Assembly: GCF_001428065.1 (NCBI RefSeq)
Contig: NZ_LMSE01000002.1
Coordinates: 536,932 to 588,313 of the forward strand
DNA length: 51,382 bases
Reading direction: 5' to 3'
Origin: Nostocoides sp. Soil756
Lineage (GTDB): Bacteria; Actinomycetota; Actinomycetes; Actinomycetales; Dermatophilaceae
Position 1 is the stretch's first letter; each line of letters opens with the position of its first letter. The notes under the pieces were generated by a model that saw only the letters and a program-made list of their open reading frames with translations, was not told the DNA's origin and ran no database searches. This document shows positions 10,385 through 18,384 of this stretch, piece after piece. The position numbers and the translations under genes were made by a program.

Positions 10385-11182
10385 ATGACGACCCCCACCG
10401 CCGCCGGGTGGTACGACGACCCCGACGTGCCCGAGCAGCTCCGCTACTTCGACGGGGTCGTCTGGACCGCGCACACGACCCCGCGAAAGTCGGTCACCGC
10501 CGCGTCCTCGACCATCGGGCGGAGCATCGACGTCCCCGTGGGCACCGACCGCGGCGCCTGGCAGCACCCGTCCCAGGCCGGCCCCGGCGCCGCCGGCCCG
10601 CCGCCGCAGGGCTGGGCGAGCCCGCCGCCGGGCGCCTGGCAGCAGCCCGGTGTCCTACGGCACGACGGCGACGTGCTGGCCCCGTGGTGGCGCCGGCTGC
10701 TCGCCCGGGTGGTCGACTCGTTCGTCACGAGCCTGCTGGCGGCCCTGCTGTCGCTGCCCTTCCTGGGGCCGGTGCTGGACGCGTTCGACGCGCTCGTCGC
10801 GGATGCCGTCAACGGGGGCACCCCTGACCAGACGGCCTTCCAGGACGCGCTGGTGCAGGCCATCGTGCCGATCACCGTGATCAGCCTCATCGTGGGCCTC
10901 GTCTACGAGACCGCGTTCCTGGTCTGGCGCTCGGCCACGCCGGGCAAGATGCTGCTCGGTACGGTCGTCCGCCCGGTCAAGGCCCCGGGGCCGATCTCGG
11001 CGGCGGTGGCCCTGCGCCGGCAGGCCATCGCCATCACCACCGCGCTGCTCGGGCTCAACGCGGTGCTCAGCTTCCTCGGCCTGGTGCTCTCCGTGCTCGA
11101 CCCGGCCTGGCTGCTGTGGGACCCCAAGCGCCAGGCGTTGCACGACAAGGTCGCCGACACCGTGGTCGTCCTCAAGCGCTGA
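10385..11182 (+). CDS. DUF2510-RDD family membrane protein
   Basis: A 265-residue protein. Residues 1-35 are a DUF2510 module (AGWYDDPDVPEQLRYFDGVVWTAHT). A Pro/Gly/Gln-rich linker follows to about residue 95. The rest is an RDD domain with about three membrane spans; its start (WWRRLLARVVDSF) carries the characteristic Arg and Asp, and GKMLLG and DPKRQALHDKVADTVVV complete the pattern. The function of RDD proteins is mostly unknown; some act as ion antiporters. It is convergent with fahA and ends 25 bp from it. Confidence 0.9.
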   Translation: MTTPTAAGWYDDPDVPEQLRYFDGVVWTAHTTPRKSVTAASSTIGRSIDVPVGTDRGAWQHPSQAGPGAAGPPPQGWASPPPGAWQQPGVLRHDGDVLAPWWRRLLARVVDSFVTSLLAALLSLPFLGPVLDAFDALVADAVNGGTPDQTAFQDALVQAIVPITVISLIVGLVYETAFLVWRSATPGKMLLGTVVRPVKAPGPISAAVALRRQAIAITTALLGLNAVLSFLGLVLSVLDPAWLLWDPKRQALHDKVADTVVVLKR

Positions 11183-11207
11183 CCCCGCCGCCGAGCCAGC
11201 GCACGAC

Positions 11208-12440
11208 TCAGCGGGCCGGGCGGACCGTGCCCACGCACTCGCCGAAGCCCACGACCGTGCCGTCGGCCCCGGGGGCCGTGGCGCGCAGCACGACGGTGTC
11301 GCCGTCCTCGAGGAAGGTGCGGGTGCTCCCGTCGTCGAGCGCGACCGGCTCCTGGCCGCTCCACGACAGCTCGAGGAAGCAGCCCCGGGTGTCGCGGGCG
11401 GTGCCGCTGATGGTGCCGGAGCCGAACAGGTCGCCCGGGCGCACGGTGGCGCCGTTGACGCTCAGGTGCGCGAGCATCTGGGCCGGCGACCAGTACATGT
11501 CGCGGAACTCGGGGCGCGAGACCACGGTGCCGTTCCACTCGACCTCGACGTGCACGTCCAGGCCGTAGGCGGTGCCCGCCCCCTCGCCGGTGCCGCGCAG
11601 GTACGGCAGCCGCTCGGGGTCCTGGCCGGGGAGCGGGACGCGCGCGGCGCGCAGGGCCTCGGTGGTCACGACCCACGGGCTGATGCTCGTGGCGAAGGAC
11701 TTGCCGAGGAACGGGCCGAGCGGCACGTACTCCCAGGCCTGGATGTCGCGCGCCGACCAGTCGTTGAGGAGCACGACGCCGAACAGGTGCTCGTCGGCGT
11801 CCGCCAGCGCCACCCGCTCGCCCAGCCGGGTCGACCCGCCCACGACGAAGCCCAGCTCGGCCTCGATGTCGAGCCGCAGGCTGGGGCCGAAGGTGGGGGC
11901 GGGCTCGCTGGGGGGCTTGCGCTGGCCGCTGGGCCGCACGACATCGGTGCCCGAGACGACCACGGTGCCGGCGCGCCCGTGGTAGCCGATGGGCAGGTGC
12001 TTCCAGTTGGGCGTGAGCGGCTCGGAGTCCGGGCGGAAGATGCGGCCCACGTTGCTCGCGTGGTGCTCGCTGGCGTAGAAGTCGACGTAGTCGGCGACCG
12101 AGAACGGCAGGTGCATGCGCACGTCCGCCACCGGCACCAGGTGGGCCTCGACGCAGTCGCGGTACTCCTCGTTCGAGAGGTGCTCGACGAGCCACGCGCG
12201 GGCGGCGGCCCAGGCGGGGCGCCCCTCGGCGAGGAACGCGTCGAGGCTGCCGCCGCGCCAGACCGCCGCCGACTCCATCCCGGCCTGTTCGGCGCACGCG
12301 GCGAGGTCGAGGACGTGGTCGCCGACGCGGACCCCGACGCGGCGCTCGCCGTCGTCACCGTCGGCGGCCGGGGAGTAGACGCCGTAGGGCAGGTTGTGCA
12401 GGCCGAAGGGGTGGTCGGCGGGCAGGTCGAGCCAGGTCAT
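11208..12440 (-). CDS. fahA: Fumarylacetoacetase
   Basis: A 410-residue enzyme hydrolysing fumarylacetoacetate to fumarate and acetoacetate, the last step of tyrosine catabolism. The N-terminal SH3-like domain (HPFGLHNLPYGVYSP) is followed by the FAH domain with DFYASEHHASNVGRIFRP, ELGFVVGG (acidic metal ligand), LLNDWSARDIQ and GSGTISGT. ATG 12440 has a GGAAGGA ribosome binding site. It lies 34 nt downstream of an uncharacterised gene on the same strand, so the two are probably co-transcribed. Confidence 0.96.
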   Translation of the reverse strand: MTWLDLPADHPFGLHNLPYGVYSPAADGDDGERRVGVRVGDHVLDLAACAEQAGMESAAVWRGGSLDAFLAEGRPAWAAARAWLVEHLSNEEYRDCVEAHLVPVADVRMHLPFSVADYVDFYASEHHASNVGRIFRPDSEPLTPNWKHLPIGYHGRAGTVVVSGTDVVRPSGQRKPPSEPAPTFGPSLRLDIEAELGFVVGGSTRLGERVALADADEHLFGVVLLNDWSARDIQAWEYVPLGPFLGKSFATSISPWVVTTEALRAARVPLPGQDPERLPYLRGTGEGAGTAYGLDVHVEVEWNGTVVSRPEFRDMYWSPAQMLAHLSVNGATVRPGDLFGSGTISGTARDTRGCFLELSWSGQEPVALDDGSTRTFLEDGDTVVLRATAPGADGTVVGFGECVGTVRPAR

Positions 12441-12474
12441 GGCGGTCCTTCCGGGGGCGGGGGAGTCGGGCTGG

Positions 12475-13329
12475 TCAGTGCTCGTGCGCGGGCAGGCCGA
12501 GGGCGGCCAGCTCACCGAGAGGCTCGGTGACGCTGCAGCAGCCGTAGGCGGTGAAGGCGGCGCGCACCCGGGCGGTGGTCTCCGGGGTCCAGGCGGCGAC
12601 GAGCTCGGCCAGCGCGCGACCGTCGCGCACGGCGAGCAGCCCGCGGACCTCCTCGGCCGAGCCGGCGTCGAGGGCCGCGGCGGTGGCCACGAGCACGTTG
12701 AGGACACCGTGGTTCTCCTGCACGGCGCCCCCCACCGGGTAGGCGCCGCGGACGGCGTGGTGCAGGCCGCCGGTGAGCTTGAACGGCACCCGCGGCGCGA
12801 CCGAGCGCAGCACGGCAGCCAGCTCGTCGTCGTCGGGCCAGGGCCAGGTGGGCGTGGGGCCGGTGCGGAACTTGGCGACCACGGGGCGGCCGTCGCCGTG
12901 GGCGGCCCGGACCTCGTCGAGGACCCGGTCGCCGTCATCGCCGCGCGGCAGCTCGACCGCCAGCGGGAGCTCGGTGGGGAGCTCGGTGGCCCAGCGCGGG
13001 TACCAGCCGAGCTCGGCTCCGGCGACCTCGGTGCGGGGGTCGGCCGCGAGCTGGTCGACAGCGGCGCGCAGGACTCGGATGTGGACCCCGGGGCGGGCGA
13101 CGACCGTCACGCGCAACGGTTCGTCGCGTTCCCAGTGGCCCTCATCCAGGACGCGGAGCAGGTCGTCCGCGGACGCGGCGGGGACCAGCAGGGGGCCGAC
13201 CGCGCCGGCGTACGGGGCGGCGCGATGGCGGGCGTGGGCCGTGACGGCGCCGGCCAGCGGGCTGTTGCCGGGCGGGAACACGGCCGCGTCGTCGACCAGC
13301 GCGCGAAGGAGCGGCGTCGTCGTCGGCAT
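12475..13329 (-). CDS. Uncharacterised protein in the fahA operon
   Basis: I do not recognise a named family. The 284-residue protein has no signal peptide or membrane span. Alternating hydrophobic strands and helices with VVAKFRTGP, VPFKLTGGLHHAVRG and ENHGVLNVLVA suggest a beta/alpha-barrel-like fold (inference). Conserved-looking polar clusters are K and R in KFRTG and the HH pair in GGLHH. It is the upstream gene of an apparent two-gene unit with fahA, so a role beside homogentisate catabolism is plausible. The window has no recognisable maleylacetoacetate isomerase, and this gene is a speculative candidate. Confidence 0.75.
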   Translation of the reverse strand: MPTTTPLLRALVDDAAVFPPGNSPLAGAVTAHARHRAAPYAGAVGPLLVPAASADDLLRVLDEGHWERDEPLRVTVVARPGVHIRVLRAAVDQLAADPRTEVAGAELGWYPRWATELPTELPLAVELPRGDDGDRVLDEVRAAHGDGRPVVAKFRTGPTPTWPWPDDDELAAVLRSVAPRVPFKLTGGLHHAVRGAYPVGGAVQENHGVLNVLVATAAALDAGSAEEVRGLLAVRDGRALAELVAAWTPETTARVRAAFTAYGCCSVTEPLGELAALGLPAHEH

Positions 13330-13376
13330 ACCGCCAACGTATCGCGCACATCGGCAGGGTTGGACCGTCCGGGTGC

Positions 13377-14465
13377 TCAGACGCGGCCGCGGACCGGCGT
13401 GCGCTCGATGTCGTCGCCGTCGTCCGGCATCCGCATCTCCGCCCGGACGCCGAGCAGGCGGACCTCCCGGCCCTCCTCGAGGTGGTCGGCGAGCAGCGCC
13501 TGCACCGTGTCGTGCACCGGCGCTGCGTCGGACGTGGGGGCCGCCAGCTTGCGGCTGCGGTTGACGGTGAAGAACGGCGCGTAGCGGACCTTGAGCCCAA
13601 CCCGCACGACCGGCCGCCCCTCGCGGCGGACGTCGTCGAGCACCTGGTCGGTGAGGACCCGCACCGCGTCGCGCACCTCGTCGGCGCTGGTGAGGTTCCG
13701 CTGGTAGGTGGTCTCGCGGCTGTGGCCGCGCGCGACCCACGGGGTGTCGTCGACCTCGGCGCTGCCCTCGCCGCGCCCGAGCGCGCCGTACCAGGCGCCC
13801 ATCCTCGGCCCGAACTCGGTGAGCAGCACGGCCGGGTCGGCGACCGCCAGCTCGTCGACGGTGCGGATGCCGTGCTTCTCGAGCCTGGCCGAGACCCGCG
13901 AGCCGACGCCCCACAGCGCCGCGGTGGGGCACGGGCCCATCACCTCATGCCAGTTCGCGGCGGTGAGCCGGTAGACGCCCTGCGGCTTGCCGAAGTCGGT
14001 GGCGATCTTGGCGCGGACCCGGTTGTCGCCCACTCCGACCGAGCAGTGCAGGCGGGTGCGCTCGAGGACGGCCGCCTGGATGGCTCGCGCCAGCGCCTCG
14101 GGGTCCTCGGTGTCGGCGCCCACGAACCCCTCGTCCCAACCGAGCACCTCGACGACGAGCCCGAGGTCGCGGATCGCCGCGAACACCTCCTCGGAGGCCG
14201 CGAGGTAGTGCGGCCCGTCGACGGGGAGGAACACCGCGTCGGGCGCCTTGCGGGCGGCGATGCGCAGCGGCATCCCGGACCGGACGCCGCGCTCGCGGGC
14301 GGGGTAGCTGGCGGTCGAGACGACGGCCCGTTCCGTAGGGTCCCCCCGGCCGCCGACGACCACCTCGCGGCCGGCGAGCTCGGGCCGACGCAGCACCTCG
14401 ACGGCCGCGATGAACTGGTCGAGGTCGACGTGGAGGACGTACCGGAACGCGCGGGCCACCGCCAT
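13377..14465 (-). CDS. Y-family DNA polymerase IV-like protein, aliphatic steric gate
   Basis: A 362-residue translesion polymerase. The palm motif HVDLDQFIAAVE (12-23) gives catalytic D14; GWDEGFVGA gives D111 and E112. SxxxGVGDNRVRAKIATDFGKPQGV and the helix-hairpin-helix CPTAALWGVGSRVSARLEKHGI follow, then a little-finger domain. The residue that is Phe or Tyr in canonical DinB (steric gate, five after the first Asp) is Ile19. Mycobacterial DinB2 has Leu there and incorporates ribonucleotides, so this protein likely belongs to that group. It ends an apparent three-gene operon with two small proteins. ATG 14465 is favoured over TTG 14468. Confidence 0.93.
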   Translation of the reverse strand: MAVARAFRYVLHVDLDQFIAAVEVLRRPELAGREVVVGGRGDPTERAVVSTASYPARERGVRSGMPLRIAARKAPDAVFLPVDGPHYLAASEEVFAAIRDLGLVVEVLGWDEGFVGADTEDPEALARAIQAAVLERTRLHCSVGVGDNRVRAKIATDFGKPQGVYRLTAANWHEVMGPCPTAALWGVGSRVSARLEKHGIRTVDELAVADPAVLLTEFGPRMGAWYGALGRGEGSAEVDDTPWVARGHSRETTYQRNLTSADEVRDAVRVLTDQVLDDVRREGRPVVRVGLKVRYAPFFTVNRSRKLAAPTSDAAPVHDTVQALLADHLEEGREVRLLGVRAEMRMPDDGDDIERTPVRGRV

Positions 14466-14504
14466 CAACGACCGTGGACGGCAGGCAAGGGAGCGGGGGT
14501 GAGC

Positions 14505-14666
14505 TCAGTGCTGCGGGTCGTCGGGGAGGGGCATGCGCGCGGCGTCCTCGACCCGGCGGTCCTCGCGGGTGCCGCGGCGTCGGGCGTCCTTGACGAGGGC
14601 GCGGGCCAGCCGCACGGTCGAGGAGGGCAGCCGAAACACGCCGGAATGTGCCGTCGTCGCACTCAT
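14505..14666 (-). CDS. 53-residue basic protein in the dinB operon
   Basis: A small gene of 53 codons: MSATTAHSGVFRLPSS, then a basic helix LARALVKDARRRGTREDRR and an acidic end PDDPQH. Its ATG overlaps the stop of the upstream gene as TGATG, and it lies 39 nt before the polymerase gene. That is strong evidence of a translated operon member. No family is recognised. The basic central helix could contact nucleic acid or a partner (inference). Confidence 0.7.
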   Translation of the reverse strand: MSATTAHSGVFRLPSSTVRLARALVKDARRRGTREDRRVEDAARMPLPDDPQH

Positions 14667-15016
14667 CACGCCTCCTCCTGCTCGTCCTCATTGTCACCCG
14701 AGGGGACCGCGAGGTCCACCTCTCCACCGCGCAGGCCCTGGGCGATCTGCTGCCCGAGCCGGATGCGCGCGATCCGCCGGGCCAGCTCACGATCCTCGTC
14801 GCTGCCGAGGTCCGACTCGATGAGGTCGGCCAGCAGCTCGTCGCCGATCTGCTGCTCGGCCGGGGTGGCAGCGGTCACGAGGGCGATCGCCTGGTCGAGC
14901 CGCTGGCGCCACTCGCCCCGAGCGTCCTGGCGCTGGCCGCGCAGTGCCACCCACGCCGCACCGGCCGCGCCGACGAGCGCGCCGGCGAAGGACAGCAGCG
15001 GGACGAGCCAGGTCAT
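14666..15016 (-). CDS. Membrane-anchored helical protein in the dinB operon
   Basis: A 116-residue protein. Residues 2-24 (TWLVPLLSFAGALVGAAGAAWVAL) form one membrane span. The remainder is a charged helix, probably cytoplasmic: RGQRQDARGEWRQRLDQAIALV, then ELARRIARIRLGQQIAQGL, ending very acidic (DNEDEQEEA). Its stop overlaps the next start (TGATG), and the polymerase follows two genes downstream. No function is recognised. ATG 15016 places the membrane segment at the N-terminus; upstream in-frame starts add only a non-conserved-looking leader. Confidence 0.78.
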   Translation of the reverse strand: MTWLVPLLSFAGALVGAAGAAWVALRGQRQDARGEWRQRLDQAIALVTAATPAEQQIGDELLADLIESDLGSDEDRELARRIARIRLGQQIAQGLRGGEVDLAVPSGDNEDEQEEA

Positions 15017-15155
15017 CGTCCCATCATGGCCACGCGCACTGACATCGGCATCCGGGCTGCACAGGTTGCCCGCCCGGACCGGCATCCGGATGGGCAGACC
15101 TGACCATGGTGACCGGCTCCGAGGGTGCAGGGATGCCAGTGGTCGCCGCCCGCCC

Positions 15156-15161
15156 TAGGGT
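15156..15161 (+). promoter_or_regulatory. Candidate -10 box of hmgA
   Basis: TAGGGT lies about 51 nt before GTG 15213, implying a short 5' leader. The divergent region 15017-15212 contains no other supported gene. Confidence 0.35.
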
Positions 15162-15212
15162 GACGGTGACAGCTCGACCGGCCCGAACCCCACAGCGAGG
15201 TGGACGAGAACC

Positions 15213-16451
15213 GTGGCGCACTACCAGGCGATGGGCAGCATCCCCCCGAAGCGGCACACCCAGCACCGGCGCCCCGCCGGGCGCGGGAAGCAGGGCGAGC
15301 TCTACTACGAGGAGCTGATGGGCGAGGAGGGCTTCAGCTCGGACTCGAGCCTGCTCTACCACCGCAACATCCCCTCGACCATCGCCGCCGCCCGCGACTG
15401 GGCCATCCGCGACCTGTCCACCACCCCCAACCACCCGCTCCAGCCGCGGCACCTGAAGCTGCACGACCTGTTCGCGCCGAAGGACGTCAAGGACACCGAC
15501 GTCGTCACCGGTCGTCGCCTGGTGCTGGGCAACGGCGACGTGCGCATCTCGTACGTCGTGGCGGGCGCCCCGAGCCCCTGGTACCGCAACGGCATCGGCG
15601 ACGAGTGCGTCTACGTCGAGCGCGGCGCGGCCCGGGTGGAGACCGTGTTCGGCGCGTTCGACGTGCGGGAGGGCGACTACCTCGTCATCCCGCGGTCCAC
15701 GACCCACCGCTGGCTGCCGCAGCGCTCGACGAAGAACCCGCTGCGCGCCTACTGCATCGAGGCCAACAGCCACATCGCCCCGCCGAAGCGGTACCTCAGC
15801 CGGTACGGCCAGCTCCTCGAGCACGCCCCCTACTGCGAGCGCGACCTGCGCACCCCGCAGGGCCCGCTGCTGGCCGAGGACGTGGGCGCGAAGGCCGGTG
15901 ACGCCTCCGAGGTCTACATCAAGCACCGGGGCAACGGGCCGAGCGGCATCGTCGGCACGGTGCACGAGCTGCCCTTCCACCCGCTCGACGTCGTGGGCTG
16001 GGACGGCTGCCTCTACCCGTACGCGTTCCACATCAGCGACTTCGAGCCGATCACCGGGCGCGTGCACCAGCCGCCGCCGGTGCACCAGGTGTTCGAGGGC
16101 TGGAACTTCGTCATCTGCAACTTCGTGCCGCGCAAGGTCGACTACCACCCGCTGGCCATCCCGGTGCCCTACTACCACTCCAACGTCGACAGCGACGAGA
16201 TCATGTTCTACGTCGACGGCGACTACGAGGCGCGCAAGGGGTCGGGCATCGGCAAGGGGTCGGTGTCGGTGCACCCCGGGGGCCACGCGCACGGCCCGCA
16301 GCCCGGGGCGTCCGAGGCCTCGATCGGGGCCGAGTCCTTCGACGAGCTGGCGGTCATGGTTGACACCTTCCGCCCGCTCGAGCTCGGGGAGGGCGGCCTC
16401 GCGGTCGACGACGGGCAGTACGCCGGCTCCTGGAACCGCGCCCGCGGCTGA
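15213..16451 (+). CDS. hmgA: Homogentisate 1,2-dioxygenase
   Basis: A 412-residue Fe(II) ring-cleaving dioxygenase turning homogentisate into maleylacetoacetate. The expected ligand motifs are visible: HSNVDSDEIMFYVDGDY supplies His and Glu, and HPGGHAHGP supplies the third His. The N-terminal cupin part contains YVERGAARVETVFGAFDVREGDYLVIPRS-type strands. The GTG start gives full family length. It works with hppD (9.1 kb) and fahA (11.2 kb) but has its own promoter region and no close partner. A gene for the next step, maleylacetoacetate isomerase, is not seen nearby. Confidence 0.96.
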   Translation: MAHYQAMGSIPPKRHTQHRRPAGRGKQGELYYEELMGEEGFSSDSSLLYHRNIPSTIAAARDWAIRDLSTTPNHPLQPRHLKLHDLFAPKDVKDTDVVTGRRLVLGNGDVRISYVVAGAPSPWYRNGIGDECVYVERGAARVETVFGAFDVREGDYLVIPRSTTHRWLPQRSTKNPLRAYCIEANSHIAPPKRYLSRYGQLLEHAPYCERDLRTPQGPLLAEDVGAKAGDASEVYIKHRGNGPSGIVGTVHELPFHPLDVVGWDGCLYPYAFHISDFEPITGRVHQPPPVHQVFEGWNFVICNFVPRKVDYHPLAIPVPYYHSNVDSDEIMFYVDGDYEARKGSGIGKGSVSVHPGGHAHGPQPGASEASIGAESFDELAVMVDTFRPLELGEGGLAVDDGQYAGSWNRARG

Positions 16452-16493
16452 CCTGGCGACCCCTGGGGTGACCGCTGACCCCCTCGGCCCTCC

Positions 16494-16499
16494 TATCCT
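16494..16499 (+). promoter_or_regulatory. -10 box (TATCCT) of clpS
   Basis: TATCCT ends 6 nt before GTG 16506, which supports the GTG over ATG 16521 and a leaderless transcript. Confidence 0.5.
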
Positions 16500-16505
16500 G
16501 GGGAC

Positions 16506-16796
16506 GTGTCGCTCGCGCCCATGACCGAGAAGGTCGTGACCCCCGAGGGGGACGTGGCTCCGGACACCCCCTGGGTGACCATCGTGTGGAACGACCCGGT
16601 GAACCTCATGTCATACGTGACCTTCGTGCTGCAGCAGCACTACGGGTACGGCCGGGCCAAGGCCGAGAAGCTGATGATGCAGGTGCACACCGAAGGTCGC
16701 GCCGTGGTGGCCAACGGCCCCCGCGAGGCCATGGAGGCCGACACCGAGGCCCTGCACGGCTACGGCCTGTGGGCGACGTTCCAGAAGGACAGCTGA
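16506..16796 (+). CDS. clpS: ClpS, Clp protease adaptor
   Basis: A 96-residue adaptor that delivers N-degron substrates to the ClpAP/ClpCP protease. The core shows [22 protein letters not shown] and [17 protein letters not shown], with the Asn-Asp-Pro pocket motif and substrate-pocket residues typical of the family. It ends TGATG-coupled to the DUF2017 gene, a pairing widely seen in actinobacteria. Confidence 0.95.
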   Translation: MSLAPMTEKVVTPEGDVAPDTPWVTIVWNDPVNLMSYVTFVLQQHYGYGRAKAEKLMMQVHTEGRAVVANGPREAMEADTEALHGYGLWATFQKDS

Positions 16797-17473
16797 TGGC
16801 GCGCGGCTTCCGCCGGGCCGGGCGGGGTGGCCAGCGACGCTACGTCGCGACCCTCGACGCCGGCGAGCGCGAGCTGGTCGCCACACTGATGGGCCAGGTC
16901 GCCGACCTGCTCGCACCCCCGGACCCGGCCGGCGCGACGGGCGCGACCGGCCAGAGCCCGACCGAGCCGGGCGCAGGCCGCCTCGACGACGGGTTCGACG
17001 CGATCGTGGCGGGGATGGGCCTGGCGCGCGCCCCCGGGGACGCGGGGGCTGACGCCCCGACCGGTGACGCCGCCACCGATGACGCGCCCGCCCGCGACCC
17101 CGCCCTGGACCGGCTGCTGCCGAGCGGGCACCGTGAGGACGACGGGGCCGCCACCGAGTTCCGGCGCCTCACCGAGGGCGGTCTGCGACACCGCAAGGCC
17201 GCCGCCTTGACGGCATCCGTGGCGGTGCTGCGCGAGGCGGGCGACACCGTGGGCCTCGACGAGGGCCAGGCGGTCGCCTTCGTGACCGCCCTGACCGACG
17301 TGCGCCTGGTGCTGGGGGAGCGCCTCGGGCTGCGGACCGACGAGGACCTCGACCGGCTCGAGGAGCTGGTCGAGCGGCTCGACGACGACGAGCCGGTCGT
17401 GTACCTGCTCGCCCTGTACGACTTCCTGACCTGGCTCCAGGAGACCCTCGCCTCGGCTTTGATGCGCCGGTAG
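16796..17473 (+). CDS. DUF2017 family protein
   Basis: A 225-residue protein coupled to clpS (stop and start share one base). It begins ARGFRRAGRGGQRRYVATLDAGERELVATLMGQVADLL and ends with a helical DUF2017 core (LTEGGLRHRKAAALTASVAVL, LTDVRLVLGERLGL, LLALYDFLTWLQETL). Function is unknown; conserved linkage with ClpS suggests a link to proteolysis (inference). Confidence 0.92.
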   Translation: MARGFRRAGRGGQRRYVATLDAGERELVATLMGQVADLLAPPDPAGATGATGQSPTEPGAGRLDDGFDAIVAGMGLARAPGDAGADAPTGDAATDDAPARDPALDRLLPSGHREDDGAATEFRRLTEGGLRHRKAAALTASVAVLREAGDTVGLDEGQAVAFVTALTDVRLVLGERLGLRTDEDLDRLEELVERLDDDEPVVYLLALYDFLTWLQETLASALMRR

Positions 17474-17544
17474 GTCGCGCAGCAGCCACCGCGGTGTGAC
17501 TGGCGCGACCACCACAGCAGGGACGCGCCGGCCGCGTCGGCCCA

Positions 17545-17550
17545 TAACCT
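17545..17550 (+). promoter_or_regulatory. -10 box (TAACCT) of murI
   Basis: TAACCT ends 6 nt before GTG 17557, a leaderless-type arrangement. Confidence 0.5.
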
Positions 17551-17556
17551 GGGGCG

Positions 17557-18384
17557 GTGACCGACTCACCCATCGGGGTCTTCGACTCCGGCTACGGCGG
17601 CCTGACCGTCATGCGGGCGATCCTCGACCAGCTGCCCCACGAGTCGGTGGCGTACTTCGGTGACACCGCACGGGCCCCGTACGGCCCCCGGCCGATCGCG
17701 CAGACCCGCGAGTTCGCCCTCCAGTGCCTCGACCGCCTCGTCGACCACGGGGTCAAGGTCCTCGTCATCGCCTGCAACACCGCCAGCGCGGCCGTCCTGC
17801 ACGACGCGCGCGAGCGCTACGACGTGCCGGTCGTCGAGGTCATCCGGCCGGCGGTGCGCCGGGCGGCGGCCGCCACCCGCACCGGGCGGGTCGGGGTCAT
17901 CTCGACCCTGGGCACCCACCAGTCCGGTGCGTACGTCGACGCCTTCGCCGCGGCCCCGCACCTGAACATCACCTCGGTGCCGTGCCCCCGCTTCGTCGAG
18001 TTCGTCGAGGCCGGGGTGACCGGCGGCCCCGAGCTGGTCGAGGCGGCCCACGGCTACCTCGACCCGCTGCGCGACCTCGGCGTCGACACCGTGGTCCTCG
18101 GCTGCACGCACTACCCGCTGCTCACCGGGGTCATCTCCTACGTGATGGGCGACGACGTCACCCTGGTGTCGTCGGCGGAGGAGACCGCCAAGGACGTCTA
18201 CCGGGTGCTGGCCGACGGCGGGCTGCTGCGCCCCGACGACCTGCCGCCGCCCGGGCACGGCTTCACCACCACAGGTGACCCCGACGAGTTCCGGCGTCTC
18301 GCGGTGCGGTTCCTCGGCGTGGGCTCGTCGGTCGGCCCGGTCTTCGCGGCGCCGCGGATCGCGGTCGAGGCGGCGCGAGCATGA
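17557..18384 (+). CDS. murI: Glutamate racemase
   Basis: A 275-residue enzyme making D-glutamate for peptidoglycan from L-glutamate. Both catalytic cysteines are present, in ACNTASA and GCTHYPLL. The N-terminus [17 protein letters not shown] and [11 protein letters not shown] are diagnostic. It heads a conserved actinobacterial cluster: murI, MBL hydrolase, rph, rdgB. The stop overlaps the next start by ATGA. Confidence 0.97.
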   Translation: MTDSPIGVFDSGYGGLTVMRAILDQLPHESVAYFGDTARAPYGPRPIAQTREFALQCLDRLVDHGVKVLVIACNTASAAVLHDARERYDVPVVEVIRPAVRRAAAATRTGRVGVISTLGTHQSGAYVDAFAAAPHLNITSVPCPRFVEFVEAGVTGGPELVEAAHGYLDPLRDLGVDTVVLGCTHYPLLTGVISYVMGDDVTLVSSAEETAKDVYRVLADGGLLRPDDLPPPGHGFTTTGDPDEFRRLAVRFLGVGSSVGPVFAAPRIAVEAARA

